From Phycisphaerales bacterium (GTDB taxonomy: Bacteria; Planctomycetota; Phycisphaerae; Phycisphaerales; SM1A02), in contig JASMLG010000098.1 in the NCBI GenBank assembly GCA_030748805.1, forward strand, positions 1-64,000: 64,000 bases of DNA. The letters run 5' to 3'. The notes below the pieces were generated by a model. The model did no database searches and had not been told where the DNA came from. It saw only the letters and a list, made by a program, of their open reading frames with translations. The position numbers were made by a program, and so were the translations under genes. The stretch's first letter is position 1, and each line of letters begins with the position of its first letter. This document shows, piece after piece, positions 25,974 to 34,456 of the stretch.

Positions 25974-27710
25974 TTACTGCAATGTGTGTACACCGTTTTG
26001 ATCGATAAGACACATAGACGGAACATTTTCTATGCCATCTGTTATCAAAAGAATGCCTGCGAGATTTTCGTTTTCAAGTTTGGTTAAATCAACTCCTGAA
26101 GTATTTAAATCTGCCGGAAGCCAACTTCTAACCCGCGCCTCTTTGTCAGAGTCAACAAATATGTCCCAACCAATAACACCAAGTTGTGAAATTGAGTTTG
26201 ATGCTAACAGTCGCATTTCTTCGTTGTGTAGTGTTGAGGTGTCGTTTAAAACAAGTATTCTTCCTATGGGTACTGGGTAATCTTGAATTTGGAGTGCTTT
26301 TTCTTCTGTGGTTGTCACTTCTGGGATACTGCGGGTTAGCTGTCTAACCACTACCGCCCCAACGACAATTAATGTAAGAAGTACAAACAAGCCAAAGGGT
26401 TTGGTTTTGTTTATTGTCTTGGGAAACGGACCACCGCCAGTGGACGGGGTTGATTTAGCGGGGAGTCGCCTTGCGTATTGTTTTTGGTTTTTGTGGCTTC
26501 CTCCCATAGATGGAAGATCGGCAGGACGAACCCCAAAGATGTTGTGTGCCCCAAGCAGCGTCTCAACATCTGCAAGCATTTCGTCAATTGACTTATATCT
26601 CTTGTCATAATCAGCCATTGCCCTGCGAACAATCCAGCGAATACACTCTGGGCTCTCCTTGCTAAAGTCGCTTAGTCCGCCGTGTGCTGGGAACGTGTTT
26701 TCAAGCATAAAGTACAAAACCGCACCAGCCCCATACACATCAAACTTTGAGCCATCTACTTGATGAACCTTAACTCCCCGCATTGCCTGCCTAACCATTT
26801 CCGGATCTCTGAAATATTCTGTACCGTGAGTGGTTAGGGTCATTGCTGAAGCAAGTGGTGTAACCAAACCAAGATCAACAAGGTGCGCGCGACCACCATG
26901 AATAATAATATTGTCTGGTTTCACATCTTTGTGCCAAAGCCCCGCGGTGTGATATTCTCGCAATGTACAAAGAAGGTTTTGTTGATACGAAAGCATTGTT
27001 TTAAGCTGTTTTTCCGACACACCCCCTGAATTGTTGTGAAGCCCTTCTGTTGCTAGGCCGAGGTGATTTCCTGAGAGGTATGGCATTGCATACCAAAACC
27101 GTTCGTTGTCAAGGTGGTGTTCTATTACTAGACCCAGTTTTTTTGCTGCTTCCATGGATCTTGATTCGCGTACTATTTGAGGTAATTCAGATCCCGTTTT
27201 TATATTAAAACTTTTTATAACCACAGTGTTTTGTTTATTGGTGTGCTGGGCAATGTATATTCTTGCCCCACTTCCGCCGCTTGGAAGAGTTCCTATTATT
27301 TTGTAGCCAGCAAATTGATTTTTTGGTTCTACTGTTGGTTTTATTCTAGTTGCAACTGCTTGTTTGGGTGAATCAATTGCAAACACGCGAAGTGGGTTGT
27401 CGATAAAAACAGAAACCAGTCGGCTCCCCGCTTCAGCCATTCGCAATTTAGCTGAGGTCACTTCTGGACCAACAATATCCCACCGAGCAAGCACTACACA
27501 AATTGCTGCTCGAAACAATTTTACAACACAAACAAACAGTGCTATTGGTAACAAGATAATGTCGCGGATTTCTTGATAAACAAATCTAACAAAACGTCCA
27601 AAAAACGTAAAAACGTGTCCAATAACTGGTACCACGACGTACACCACTAACATTACAGCGCCAATAAGCCCAACCACTGTTCCAAAACAAGCAAAAAGAG
27701 TGGTTAGCAT
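25974..27710 (-). CDS. membrane Ser/Thr protein kinase, variant motifs
   Basis: This 578-residue protein has two N-terminal hydrophobic segments (about 1-35 and 48-75), then a Hanks-type kinase domain: glycine loop LPSGGSGARIYIA (about 142-154), lysine in NTVVIKSF (K166), catalytic loop WHKDVKPDN (HKD rather than HRD, 260-262), metal site DLG rather than DFG (279-281), and GTEYFRDPEM as the activation-segment end. A further transmembrane helix (FGLFVLLTLIVVGAVVVRQL) near 450 leads to a C-terminal domain on the other face. All catalytic acids are present, so activity is likely. It lies 2 bp after a sigma factor gene. Confidence 0.88.
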   Translation of the reverse strand: MLTTLFACFGTVVGLIGAVMLVVYVVVPVIGHVFTFFGRFVRFVYQEIRDIILLPIALFVCVVKLFRAAICVVLARWDIVGPEVTSAKLRMAEAGSRLVSVFIDNPLRVFAIDSPKQAVATRIKPTVEPKNQFAGYKIIGTLPSGGSGARIYIAQHTNKQNTVVIKSFNIKTGSELPQIVRESRSMEAAKKLGLVIEHHLDNERFWYAMPYLSGNHLGLATEGLHNNSGGVSEKQLKTMLSYQQNLLCTLREYHTAGLWHKDVKPDNIIIHGGRAHLVDLGLVTPLASAMTLTTHGTEYFRDPEMVRQAMRGVKVHQVDGSKFDVYGAGAVLYFMLENTFPAHGGLSDFSKESPECIRWIVRRAMADYDKRYKSIDEMLADVETLLGAHNIFGVRPADLPSMGGSHKNQKQYARRLPAKSTPSTGGGPFPKTINKTKPFGLFVLLTLIVVGAVVVRQLTRSIPEVTTTEEKALQIQDYPVPIGRILVLNDTSTLHNEEMRLLASNSISQLGVIGWDIFVDSDKEARVRSWLPADLNTSGVDLTKLENENLAGILLITDGIENVPSMCLIDQNGVHTLQ

Positions 27711-27712
27711 TT

Positions 27713-28441
27713 TTATTCGCCTGCGCTTTCTTGTCCAAGAAACAACTGGTGGGAGTGGTACGCTTCACTTACAGCAGAATCAAATTCAAGGTTGTCTCTG
27801 TCCTTTCCTACAAGCAATAACTCGCTTTCTTCTTCTGGAGTAAAACTGTACTGCATTATTACTTGCATAATGGTTTCTCTAAGATGGCTTCGAACTTTTG
27901 ATACATGTCTGCTTGCTGTTGGTTCACTAATTCCTAGCTGGTTGGATATTACCTTTCCTGTCTTTCCGTCTAGCACCCTCATTCTCCAACACTGAAAGTG
28001 GAGAAAGTCAGTTTCTGTTTCTGTTCTTCGGATTGCAGAACAAATTTTTGCACCAAACATCCTTTGCTCGAATATTTCATCAATCCGTGGGGTTGTGCTT
28101 TGAGAATCAATGCGCTCGTCGAGAGAAAGCGGCTTAACCCCACCACCTCTTTTTTTTGCGTTTCGGCGATCTACCTCATCACCTAAAACGTGCTTTGCTA
28201 TTGAAAGTATCCATGTGCTAAATCTAGCGCCTCGGTTGGGATCGTATCTTTCTATACATTTTGATAACTCGGCAAGAGTATCTTGCGTCAAGTCCTGAAC
28301 GGTTTCAAATCCAACCTGACCACGCCCCCACTTGTGGAGTTGAAATCGGATTGCTGGTCCAAAATCCTGCCACAATTCAAACCACGCCGTGTCATCACGG
28401 TCTCTGAGTCGGCGTACAAATGTCGTTGTAAGGGCGTTCAT
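27713..28441 (-). CDS. ECF-type RNA polymerase sigma factor
   Basis: This 242-residue protein has sigma region 2 (DLTQDTLAELSKCIERYDPN, RFSTWILSIAKHVLGDEVDR; about residues 65-115) and region 4 (GKVISNQLGISEPTASRHVS, about 165-190), with no region 1.1 or 3. The C-terminal tail after region 4 (about 45 residues) is longer than usual and may hold a control segment. An in-frame GTG at 28447 is an alternative start. No anti-sigma gene is adjacent; instead a membrane Ser/Thr kinase follows by 2 bp, which fits planctomycete sigma factors thought to be controlled by phosphorylation. The upstream gap (28448-28635) faces a divergent gene. Confidence 0.85.
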   Translation of the reverse strand: MNALTTTFVRRLRDRDDTAWFELWQDFGPAIRFQLHKWGRGQVGFETVQDLTQDTLAELSKCIERYDPNRGARFSTWILSIAKHVLGDEVDRRNAKKRGGGVKPLSLDERIDSQSTTPRIDEIFEQRMFGAKICSAIRRTETETDFLHFQCWRMRVLDGKTGKVISNQLGISEPTASRHVSKVRSHLRETIMQVIMQYSFTPEEESELLLVGKDRDNLEFDSAVSEAYHSHQLFLGQESAGE

Positions 28442-28674
28442 AAGCACGTTTTCTTATTGGGAAAAGACATTTGAAGATTTTACCTACTTAACGGAGTGGC
28501 GACCAAAATCAATAACACCCTTGTGGTTACACAGTAATAACGCGTGTTAGTCAATGAGAACATCAGTGAATCGAGGACGTTTTTATGTTGATGAAATAAA
28601 TATTACAAGTTCCCCAAGAACCTAGAAGCCGCAGAGTGTTTCTGTGCAAAATATTTAACAAAAAGGAGGTTGCC

Positions 28675-29577
28675 ATGGGCGCCACATCACGTTTTATTAT
28701 TCGCTGGGGACTTATCGGGGGTCTTGCCGTTGGTGGAATCACCCTTCTTGTGGGACCACAAAGGGTAATGGCATGCATCGACCAACTCCGACAAGAAGCA
28801 AATACCGTTGTTGAAAATCTTGTAGACGATCCAGTTGCTTTAAGAAGACAGCTTGATAATTTAGCAAAAGAGTATCCAACAAGAATTGCTGAGGTTCGTG
28901 GAGAAATCGCAAGACTTGACCAACAACTTGAGCAGTTTGCAAGGGACGAAAGAATAGCAATTAGGGTTGTTGAGTTAACAGCTTTTGACCTAGATGTTCT
29001 TGGTGGTCTCGTTGAGGATGCCGTAGTGAAAGCGTCTGAAAACAACACCTCTTCAATTAGGTTCGAGGGTGTTAGATATGATTTAGAAAGCGCATACGCC
29101 GAGGGTAGAAGAATTCGCACCGTAAAATCAAATTACGAAGATCGTCTAGCTGCAGATCGCAGACAGATGGAACTTATGCGAGAACAAAAGGTGCGACTTG
29201 TTTCGATTCTTGAAAAAATTGAACATGAACACGAAACCTATCGTTCTCAGCTGTGGCAATTAGACAGAGAAATAGATGCGATTGAACGAAACGATCACAT
29301 AATTGCCATGATTGAACAACAGCGAGAAACTCTTTCTGGTTTAGATAAATTTGGTTCGGCCGGAAACATAGATCAGGTTCGAGCAAAACTCTCTGAAATT
29401 CGAGTGGTTCAAGAAAGCACTATTCTTGCATTAACCGATAGCGGGACCGGATCTGATTATGAAACACGTGCTCGGTTTGATGCCTCTGATCAAACATGCG
29501 AGGATCCATTTACGCAAACGGTTGAAGAAAAACCCAATAAAAATAAAGATGTTGGTCCCTACGTTTTATTAGATTAA
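28675..29577 (+). CDS. membrane-anchored coiled-coil protein, unknown function
   Basis: The ATG at 28675 follows a strong AAGGAGG (28663-28669) and gives 300 residues; an ATG at 28636 lacks this signal. One hydrophobic segment (FIIRWGLIGGLAVGGITLLV) anchors a long helical, strongly charged region (about 35-240, e.g. AEVRGEIARLDQQLEQFARD and VRLVSILEKIEHEHETYRSQ) of coiled-coil character. A low-complexity tail ends the protein. The layout recalls PspA-like or cell-envelope coiled-coil proteins, but I see no diagnostic motif. It is monocistronic, closed by the terminator at 29621-29646. Confidence 0.78.
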   Translation: MGATSRFIIRWGLIGGLAVGGITLLVGPQRVMACIDQLRQEANTVVENLVDDPVALRRQLDNLAKEYPTRIAEVRGEIARLDQQLEQFARDERIAIRVVELTAFDLDVLGGLVEDAVVKASENNTSSIRFEGVRYDLESAYAEGRRIRTVKSNYEDRLAADRRQMELMREQKVRLVSILEKIEHEHETYRSQLWQLDREIDAIERNDHIIAMIEQQRETLSGLDKFGSAGNIDQVRAKLSEIRVVQESTILALTDSGTGSDYETRARFDASDQTCEDPFTQTVEEKPNKNKDVGPYVLLD

Positions 29578-29591
29578 TTGTGTTTTTATAA

Positions 29592-29646
29592 CCCCACGTG
29601 TCGTGGGGCGTTTAGCACTGGCGGCGACTTCGGTCGCCGCTTTTTT
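29592..29646 (+). terminator. tandem hairpins with intrinsic terminator
   Basis: A first hairpin (CCCCACG, loop TGT, CGTGGGG; 29592-29608) is followed by a textbook intrinsic terminator: GCGGCGAC, UUCG tetraloop, GTCGCCGC and a run of six T (29621-29646). The stable tetraloop and T-run strongly indicate transcription termination for the coiled-coil protein gene. The SpoIID-like gene converges on it from the other side. Confidence 0.9.
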
Positions 29647-29727
29647 ATTTGCTTTTTGATTATCGAAAGTGGACAGTAGTGGTCGTACATCGCAAGTAAC
29701 AATTATCCTTTTCTTGAACCAATAACA

Positions 29728-30924
29728 CTATGAGTTTATTTCTGCTTGTGGATAATACCATTCGAGTATTTCGTGCCACGACTTGCCTTGACCGGCGAGT
29801 TTTTGAGTTCCATACTGACAAAGTCCAACACCGTGACCCATACCATACCCATCAAATTTTAACTTTGACCCCATTTTTTGACCTACCACAAAGGGCGACC
29901 AAAGTCGCTTTTCTGGATCTGGAAGACGAACTACGCTTGAGTTTGCTGCCCTAATAAAATCTCTTGCTCTCATTTCTATTATTTTTTTTCTCCTATCAAC
30001 GATGCCAAGTGTTGTGGTTCGTCCGTGCTTATTTGTTTCCAAGGGTTCAATTACTCGTATAGACCGCAGGTCCTTTAGGTCTGGAATATTCAACTTTTTT
30101 GCACACCCGTTTAGTCGCTTTCTGAATGTCCTAGACAATCGCGTTGTTGACCACTTGTGAATATCAAAAGAAGTACAAACGTCTTTGTTATCGTGACCGG
30201 ACAGGGGTGGAATTTTGTGTTGTTCTGCACCGCTAATTGCATCTGTCGCAAGTGCGGGTATTCCTCCACAACAAGCACAGTAATAAGCTGGAATTATTTT
30301 ATTGTTCCACCTAAGAACAACACCAGCGGTTTCTTGAACGGCTCTGTGCGCTACGTCATGTGTTACATCTCCCAAGAAAACTTGCGACGTTGGTTCGTCG
30401 GTGACATCAAAGTGGGATTTTGTGTTACGGTCTAAATGCTGCGCCACTGCATAACTTCTAGCTGCTATTGCCTGCGCTGCAAATGTTGTTGGATGCCAGT
30501 GTGACAGTAATTCGCCTGCAATTACCCCTGGCAGATATTTTTCTATTGAAATGTGGGCAACAACGTCAAGGGTTTTTTTTGATTCGCTTGTTCTGGGATG
30601 CAGTATGATCGTCCCAGAAATTGTTTTTTCTTTGCCATCGGTTACCACTTTGGTGCTTTGTTTTAACTCAATTGTTTTTGGTTCGTCTCCAATTGAACTA
30701 GCGAAGAACGACTTGTTGCCAATTTTTACACTGTTTGTGTTTTTTCCAATTCGTACCCGAATATCTGGTAGTGTCTGTTTTTGTTTATTTACAACCTTCT
30801 TAATTGGCTTTAGCACCTCCGTTTTTTTGTCACAAGAGGAGATTCCACCAACAATAATTAAGCCCGTTGCCAAGACAAACTCACGGCGGTTACACGAATT
30901 GGGATATAAATTGTTTAATAACAT
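29728..30924 (-). CDS. SpoIID/LytB-domain protein (putative peptidoglycan-active)
   Basis: This 398-residue protein has a lipoprotein-like leader (LATGLIIVGGISSCDKK). Residues about 125-395 match the SpoIID/LytB domain: YLPGVIAGELLSHWHPTTFAA, QAIAARSYAVAQ with the motif A-Q-A-I-A-A-R-[ST]-Y-A, and C-terminal YGMGHGVGLCQYGTQKLAGQ. SpoIID is a lytic transglycosylase acting on denuded glycan. In non-sporulating bacteria such proteins are thought to remodel cell wall. Planctomycetes have a thin wall, so a role in peptidoglycan turnover is plausible. The conserved glutamate of the E-L family motif (AGELLSHWHP) is present. Confidence 0.88.
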   Translation of the reverse strand: MLLNNLYPNSCNRREFVLATGLIIVGGISSCDKKTEVLKPIKKVVNKQKQTLPDIRVRIGKNTNSVKIGNKSFFASSIGDEPKTIELKQSTKVVTDGKEKTISGTIILHPRTSESKKTLDVVAHISIEKYLPGVIAGELLSHWHPTTFAAQAIAARSYAVAQHLDRNTKSHFDVTDEPTSQVFLGDVTHDVAHRAVQETAGVVLRWNNKIIPAYYCACCGGIPALATDAISGAEQHKIPPLSGHDNKDVCTSFDIHKWSTTRLSRTFRKRLNGCAKKLNIPDLKDLRSIRVIEPLETNKHGRTTTLGIVDRRKKIIEMRARDFIRAANSSVVRLPDPEKRLWSPFVVGQKMGSKLKFDGYGMGHGVGLCQYGTQKLAGQGKSWHEILEWYYPQAEINS

Positions 30925-30972
30925 CTGTTGCGATAGTGTATCGATGGTACATTATCTATAAGGAGTATTCTA

Positions 30973-31587
30973 ATGAAATACGCAGTGCTTTCTTTTGTTG
31001 GAACTATGATTGTAGTCGTCATTGGGTTTGTTTTAGTTCTATCTGTTTTTGTAATCGGAATCTACAATGGTCTTGTTGGTCTTCGCAACAGGGTTAAAAA
31101 CGCTTATGCCCAAATTGATGTTCAATTAAAACGGAGATATGACCTAATTCCAAACTTGGTGGAGACCGCTAAGGGTTACATGAAACACGAAAGAGAAACC
31201 CTCGAGGCGGTCATCAGCGCTAGAAACCAAGCAGCTTCTGCGGCTTCTGCGGCTGCCAAAGATCCCACTGCCGCAAACGCCATCAAGGATTTGGCTGGAG
31301 CTGATGGAGCCCTGACTGGTGCTCTGGGTCGACTAATGGTGGTAATGGAGGCATACCCAGATCTAAAAGCCAATGAAAACATGATGCAGGTTCAAGAAGA
31401 ATTAACAAGTACCGAAAACAAGGTTGCTTTTTCAAGACAAGCATACAACGATGCTGTGATGGGATACAACAATAAACGAGAAATGTTTCCATCAAACATT
31501 GTTGCTGGGATTTTTTGTTTCAAAATTGCACAGAGTTGGGAACTTGATGATGAAGTGGCAAGAGATGCGCCAAAAGTAAATTTCTAG
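30973..31587 (+). CDS. LemA family protein
   Basis: This 204-residue protein has one N-terminal membrane helix and a LemA domain. It shows the family motif YNGLVGLRNRVKNAYAQIDV, then QLKRRYDLIPNLVETAKGYM and YNDAVMGYNNKREMFPSNIV near the C-terminus. The alanine-rich middle (SAASAAAKDPTAANA) is a loop between helices. The exact function of LemA proteins is unknown. It is 12 bp upstream of an M48 peptidase gene, a pairing seen in several bacteria. Confidence 0.92.
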   Translation: MKYAVLSFVGTMIVVVIGFVLVLSVFVIGIYNGLVGLRNRVKNAYAQIDVQLKRRYDLIPNLVETAKGYMKHERETLEAVISARNQAASAASAAAKDPTAANAIKDLAGADGALTGALGRLMVVMEAYPDLKANENMMQVQEELTSTENKVAFSRQAYNDAVMGYNNKREMFPSNIVAGIFCFKIAQSWELDDEVARDAPKVNF

Positions 31588-31599
31588 TTTTCTGTTTGG

Positions 31600-33435
31600 A
31601 TGAATTTTTACGAACACCAAGACAGGGCTAACAGCAAAACCAAATTTATTGTGTTTTTGTTTGTTGTTGCGGTTATTTTCATTGTTGCCCTTGTGACCAT
31701 TCCCATCGGTTTTGCAACTGAGTGGGAACCCATCGCGGTTTCTGTTTCTGCTCTGGCTTGTTTGTTAATTGTTGGAGTTTCTTCGCTTGTTAAACTTAAA
31801 CAACTGGGGGGTGGTGGTGCTGCTGTTGCAGAAATGCTTGGTGGTACCGCACTTCAAAGAACAGGAGCAAGCAAACACGAAAAAAGAGTACAAAACGTTG
31901 TTGAAGAAATGGCAATCGCAAGCGGCATGCCTGTTCCGCCAGTTTATATCATCGACGATGATTCAATAAACGCGTTTGCTGCTGGGTGGACTCCTGATGA
32001 TGCGGTAATAGGAGTAACCAATGGATGTATTAAAGAATTAAATCGCGATGAATTACAGGGGGTTGTAGCCCATGAGTTCAGCCACATTTCTCATGGGGAC
32101 ATGCGCATTAACATTCGTCTTATTGGTGTCATATTTGGAATTATGGTTCTTGGAATTACCGGTTGGGTTTTGGCCAGATACATTGGACCGGCTGTTTTAA
32201 GAACATCTTCTAGGTCAAGATCAAAAGAAGGAGCCGGGGGCGCTGGAGTTGGCCTGGCAATAATTGTCTTTGGTTTATTTCTTGCGTTGTGTGGAATTGT
32301 TGGAACTTTTTTTAGTCGACTGATTCAAGCGGCGGTTTCGAGACAAAGGGAGTTTTTGGCAGATGCTTCCGCGGTTCAATACACAAGAAACCCCAGTGGC
32401 ATAGGTGGAGCGCTTTGTAAAATAGGTGGATTTACTCCATTATCAAGCGCTCGTGCTGATGCTAGCCAGTGTAATCACATGTTCTTTTCACAAGCAATGA
32501 ACGCTATGTTTGCAAGTCACCCCCCAATTACAGAAAGGATTTCTAGAGTTGAGGGAATAGATGTTTCTTCACTTCCAAAGATTCAAGCGGGTTTTAGTGT
32601 CAACGTGGGAGTTGATTCAGGCAAACCTGTGTCTGGTTTTTCTTCCTCGGTTGTGGTTGGATCAATTGCGACTGCCGGAAGTGTACAGGATGACCGCATT
32701 CAAACAGCGGTATCGACTTTAAACAAAATTAATCCTGCAATTAAATCGGCATTAAACAGTGGGTGGAGCGCGCGACTTGTGGTTTACGCATTGGTTTCTA
32801 ATAAAAACAACAAAAAGCACCAGCAAGATATTGCGGAAATGCTAGGCGTTACTGAACTTGCAGAATATCGATCGCTGGAGGATCTTGTCATTATGCAAGA
32901 TCCGTCCACTCGGTTACCCATGGTAGATCTTGCTGCTCCGGCTCTTAGACAACTAAGCGATAAACAAAAGGAAAAGTTTGTTGGCACGCTTTTGTCCCTT
33001 GTAAAAAGCGATGGAATTGTTGAGCGTTTTGAGTGGGTTCTTGTTTGTGTAGTCAAGAAACACCTGTTTGGTGGCAAGAAAAAACAAACCAGCGGCTCGT
33101 CAATGCGGGGGCTCTCATTAGAAGCGTCGTCTGTTCTTGGGTCCCTTTCTTACCTTGGCGCAACAACCCAAGAGCAGGCAGAAGGCGCTTTTAAAAAGTC
33201 AATTGAATTTCTTGGGCTTGATGAAACGCGTATTCCTAAACCAAAAGATTGCAACATTTGTGTTTTAGAAAAATCTCTACAAAAACTTTGTTCCATGAAA
33301 TTTACCGAGAAAGAGCGCTTACTTAATGCGTGTGTTGAGTGCATTTCTCATGATGGAAAAACCACTGTTTCAGAAGCAGAAACACTTCGCGCAATTGGAG
33401 ACATGCTTGATTGCCCAATTCCAATCATCGGTTGA
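31600..33435 (+). CDS. M48 (HtpX-like) membrane metallopeptidase with TerB-like tail
   Basis: This 611-residue protease has N-terminal membrane helices (about 16-35 and 44-62), the zinc motif HEFSH (158-162), the third ligand region REFLADASAV (about 247), and further helices (about 170-240). Beyond the usual 300-residue HtpX length, about 300 residues follow that end in a TerB-like helical region (FVGTLLSLVKSDGIVERFEW and SHDGKTTVSEAETLRAIGDM). HtpX enzymes degrade misfolded membrane proteins. The extension may sense or bind another factor. It is the second gene of the LemA operon, 12 bp downstream. Confidence 0.9.
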   Translation: MNFYEHQDRANSKTKFIVFLFVVAVIFIVALVTIPIGFATEWEPIAVSVSALACLLIVGVSSLVKLKQLGGGGAAVAEMLGGTALQRTGASKHEKRVQNVVEEMAIASGMPVPPVYIIDDDSINAFAAGWTPDDAVIGVTNGCIKELNRDELQGVVAHEFSHISHGDMRINIRLIGVIFGIMVLGITGWVLARYIGPAVLRTSSRSRSKEGAGGAGVGLAIIVFGLFLALCGIVGTFFSRLIQAAVSRQREFLADASAVQYTRNPSGIGGALCKIGGFTPLSSARADASQCNHMFFSQAMNAMFASHPPITERISRVEGIDVSSLPKIQAGFSVNVGVDSGKPVSGFSSSVVVGSIATAGSVQDDRIQTAVSTLNKINPAIKSALNSGWSARLVVYALVSNKNNKKHQQDIAEMLGVTELAEYRSLEDLVIMQDPSTRLPMVDLAAPALRQLSDKQKEKFVGTLLSLVKSDGIVERFEWVLVCVVKKHLFGGKKKQTSGSSMRGLSLEASSVLGSLSYLGATTQEQAEGAFKKSIEFLGLDETRIPKPKDCNICVLEKSLQKLCSMKFTEKERLLNACVECISHDGKTTVSEAETLRAIGDMLDCPIPIIG

Positions 33436-33455
33436 ATTTGCCTGTTCTTTGTTAA

Positions 33456-34379
33456 TTAGTCAATATTTCGAAGTTCAAGCCCATGGGCGCGAAGACCTTC
33501 GTTAATTTCAACCAAACTTGTGGTTCCAAAGTTCTTAATACCCATTAGTTCCGCTTCTGTACGAATTGCAAGGTCGCCCAGTGTTTGGATGTTCAACATT
33601 TGTATTGCCTTACGAGAACGAACCGAAAGGTTTAGAATCGAAACTGGTTGCTTTAATACCTGTTCTGGTGCGTGATTCAACAGTTCTTCGTATCGATCTT
33701 GGTGAACTCTGCTAACTTGATTTCCTTCTGCGCCCTGACCTAACCTTAGGCCCCTAGCGGTCAACATTTGTTTTATTTCCACCAACGATGTTTCGCCGAA
33801 ATTTTTGTAACTTAACAACTCGTTTTCTGAAACCTTTAACAAGTCGCCAAGTGTTCGTATTTCCATTTTTTTCAAACAGTTTCTTGCTCGAACGGAAAGT
33901 TCGAAGTCTGTGACTGGTGTGTTCATCATTGCGGCTGTTTTTGCAGCATCTCGCGCAACTTCTTCGTCGTAGTACATGTCGGTTGATGACTGTACATCAA
34001 CTATGTAAAGCCGAGCCCTCTCGTGATTAGGGTCTGTGTCCAAAATTTGTCGCAAACATTTTTCGGCCTTGTTCAAATTTCCCCTATCTTCGTAAATAAC
34101 CGAAAGATTTAAAAGAGCATTAATGTGTGGCTGTTTTGTGTTTGACAATTCTTCGTAAAGATTAATCGCCCCTTGTTCTTCTCCCACAAGGTCTAAAATG
34201 TAGGCCAAGTGAAACCGGTGTTCGGGGCTTGTTCCACAAGCAACCGCGGTTCTAAGCTCCTCAATAGCGCCAACCCTGAAGCCGTTTCGCTCATGTTCAA
34301 GTGCTAGCTCGTAGTGCCTGTCTGCTTGCTCGGGGTTTCCGCCACCAATTACTGTTTCTAATCCATTTTGTTGATTCAC
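33456..34379 (-). CDS. TPR protein with two RNA polymerase alpha-CTD-like domains
   Basis: This 307-residue protein combines TPR-like helices (about residues 20-140, FHLAYILDLVGEEQGAINLY, LNKAEKCLRQILDTDPNHER) with two tandem copies of the helix-hairpin-helix fold of the RNA polymerase alpha subunit C-terminal domain. These read ELSVRARNCLKKMEIRTLGD...NFGETSLVEIKQMLTARGL (about 160-225) and LSVRSRKAIQMLNIQTLGD...NFGTTSLVEINEGLRAHGL (about 245-305). In RNA polymerase this domain contacts DNA and activators. Here it lacks the alpha N-terminal domain. The protein may tether transcription or another DNA-linked machine; similar proteins occur in planctomycetes. Confidence 0.88.
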   Translation of the reverse strand: MNQQNGLETVIGGGNPEQADRHYELALEHERNGFRVGAIEELRTAVACGTSPEHRFHLAYILDLVGEEQGAINLYEELSNTKQPHINALLNLSVIYEDRGNLNKAEKCLRQILDTDPNHERARLYIVDVQSSTDMYYDEEVARDAAKTAAMMNTPVTDFELSVRARNCLKKMEIRTLGDLLKVSENELLSYKNFGETSLVEIKQMLTARGLRLGQGAEGNQVSRVHQDRYEELLNHAPEQVLKQPVSILNLSVRSRKAIQMLNIQTLGDLAIRTEAELMGIKNFGTTSLVEINEGLRAHGLELRNID

Positions 34380-34456
34380 TTTTGGTACTCCATCTCTTTT
34401 TTAAAACTTGCGATTGGCAATTGTACTAAACCTTTGCTTATTATGCAAAAGGCTTC

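Noticed and set aside
28448..28635. Inverted repeat TAACAC...GTGTTA between sigma factor and coiled-coil genes as an operator
   Set aside because: The arms are only 6 bp with a spacer of about 25 bp, which is expected by chance in this base composition.
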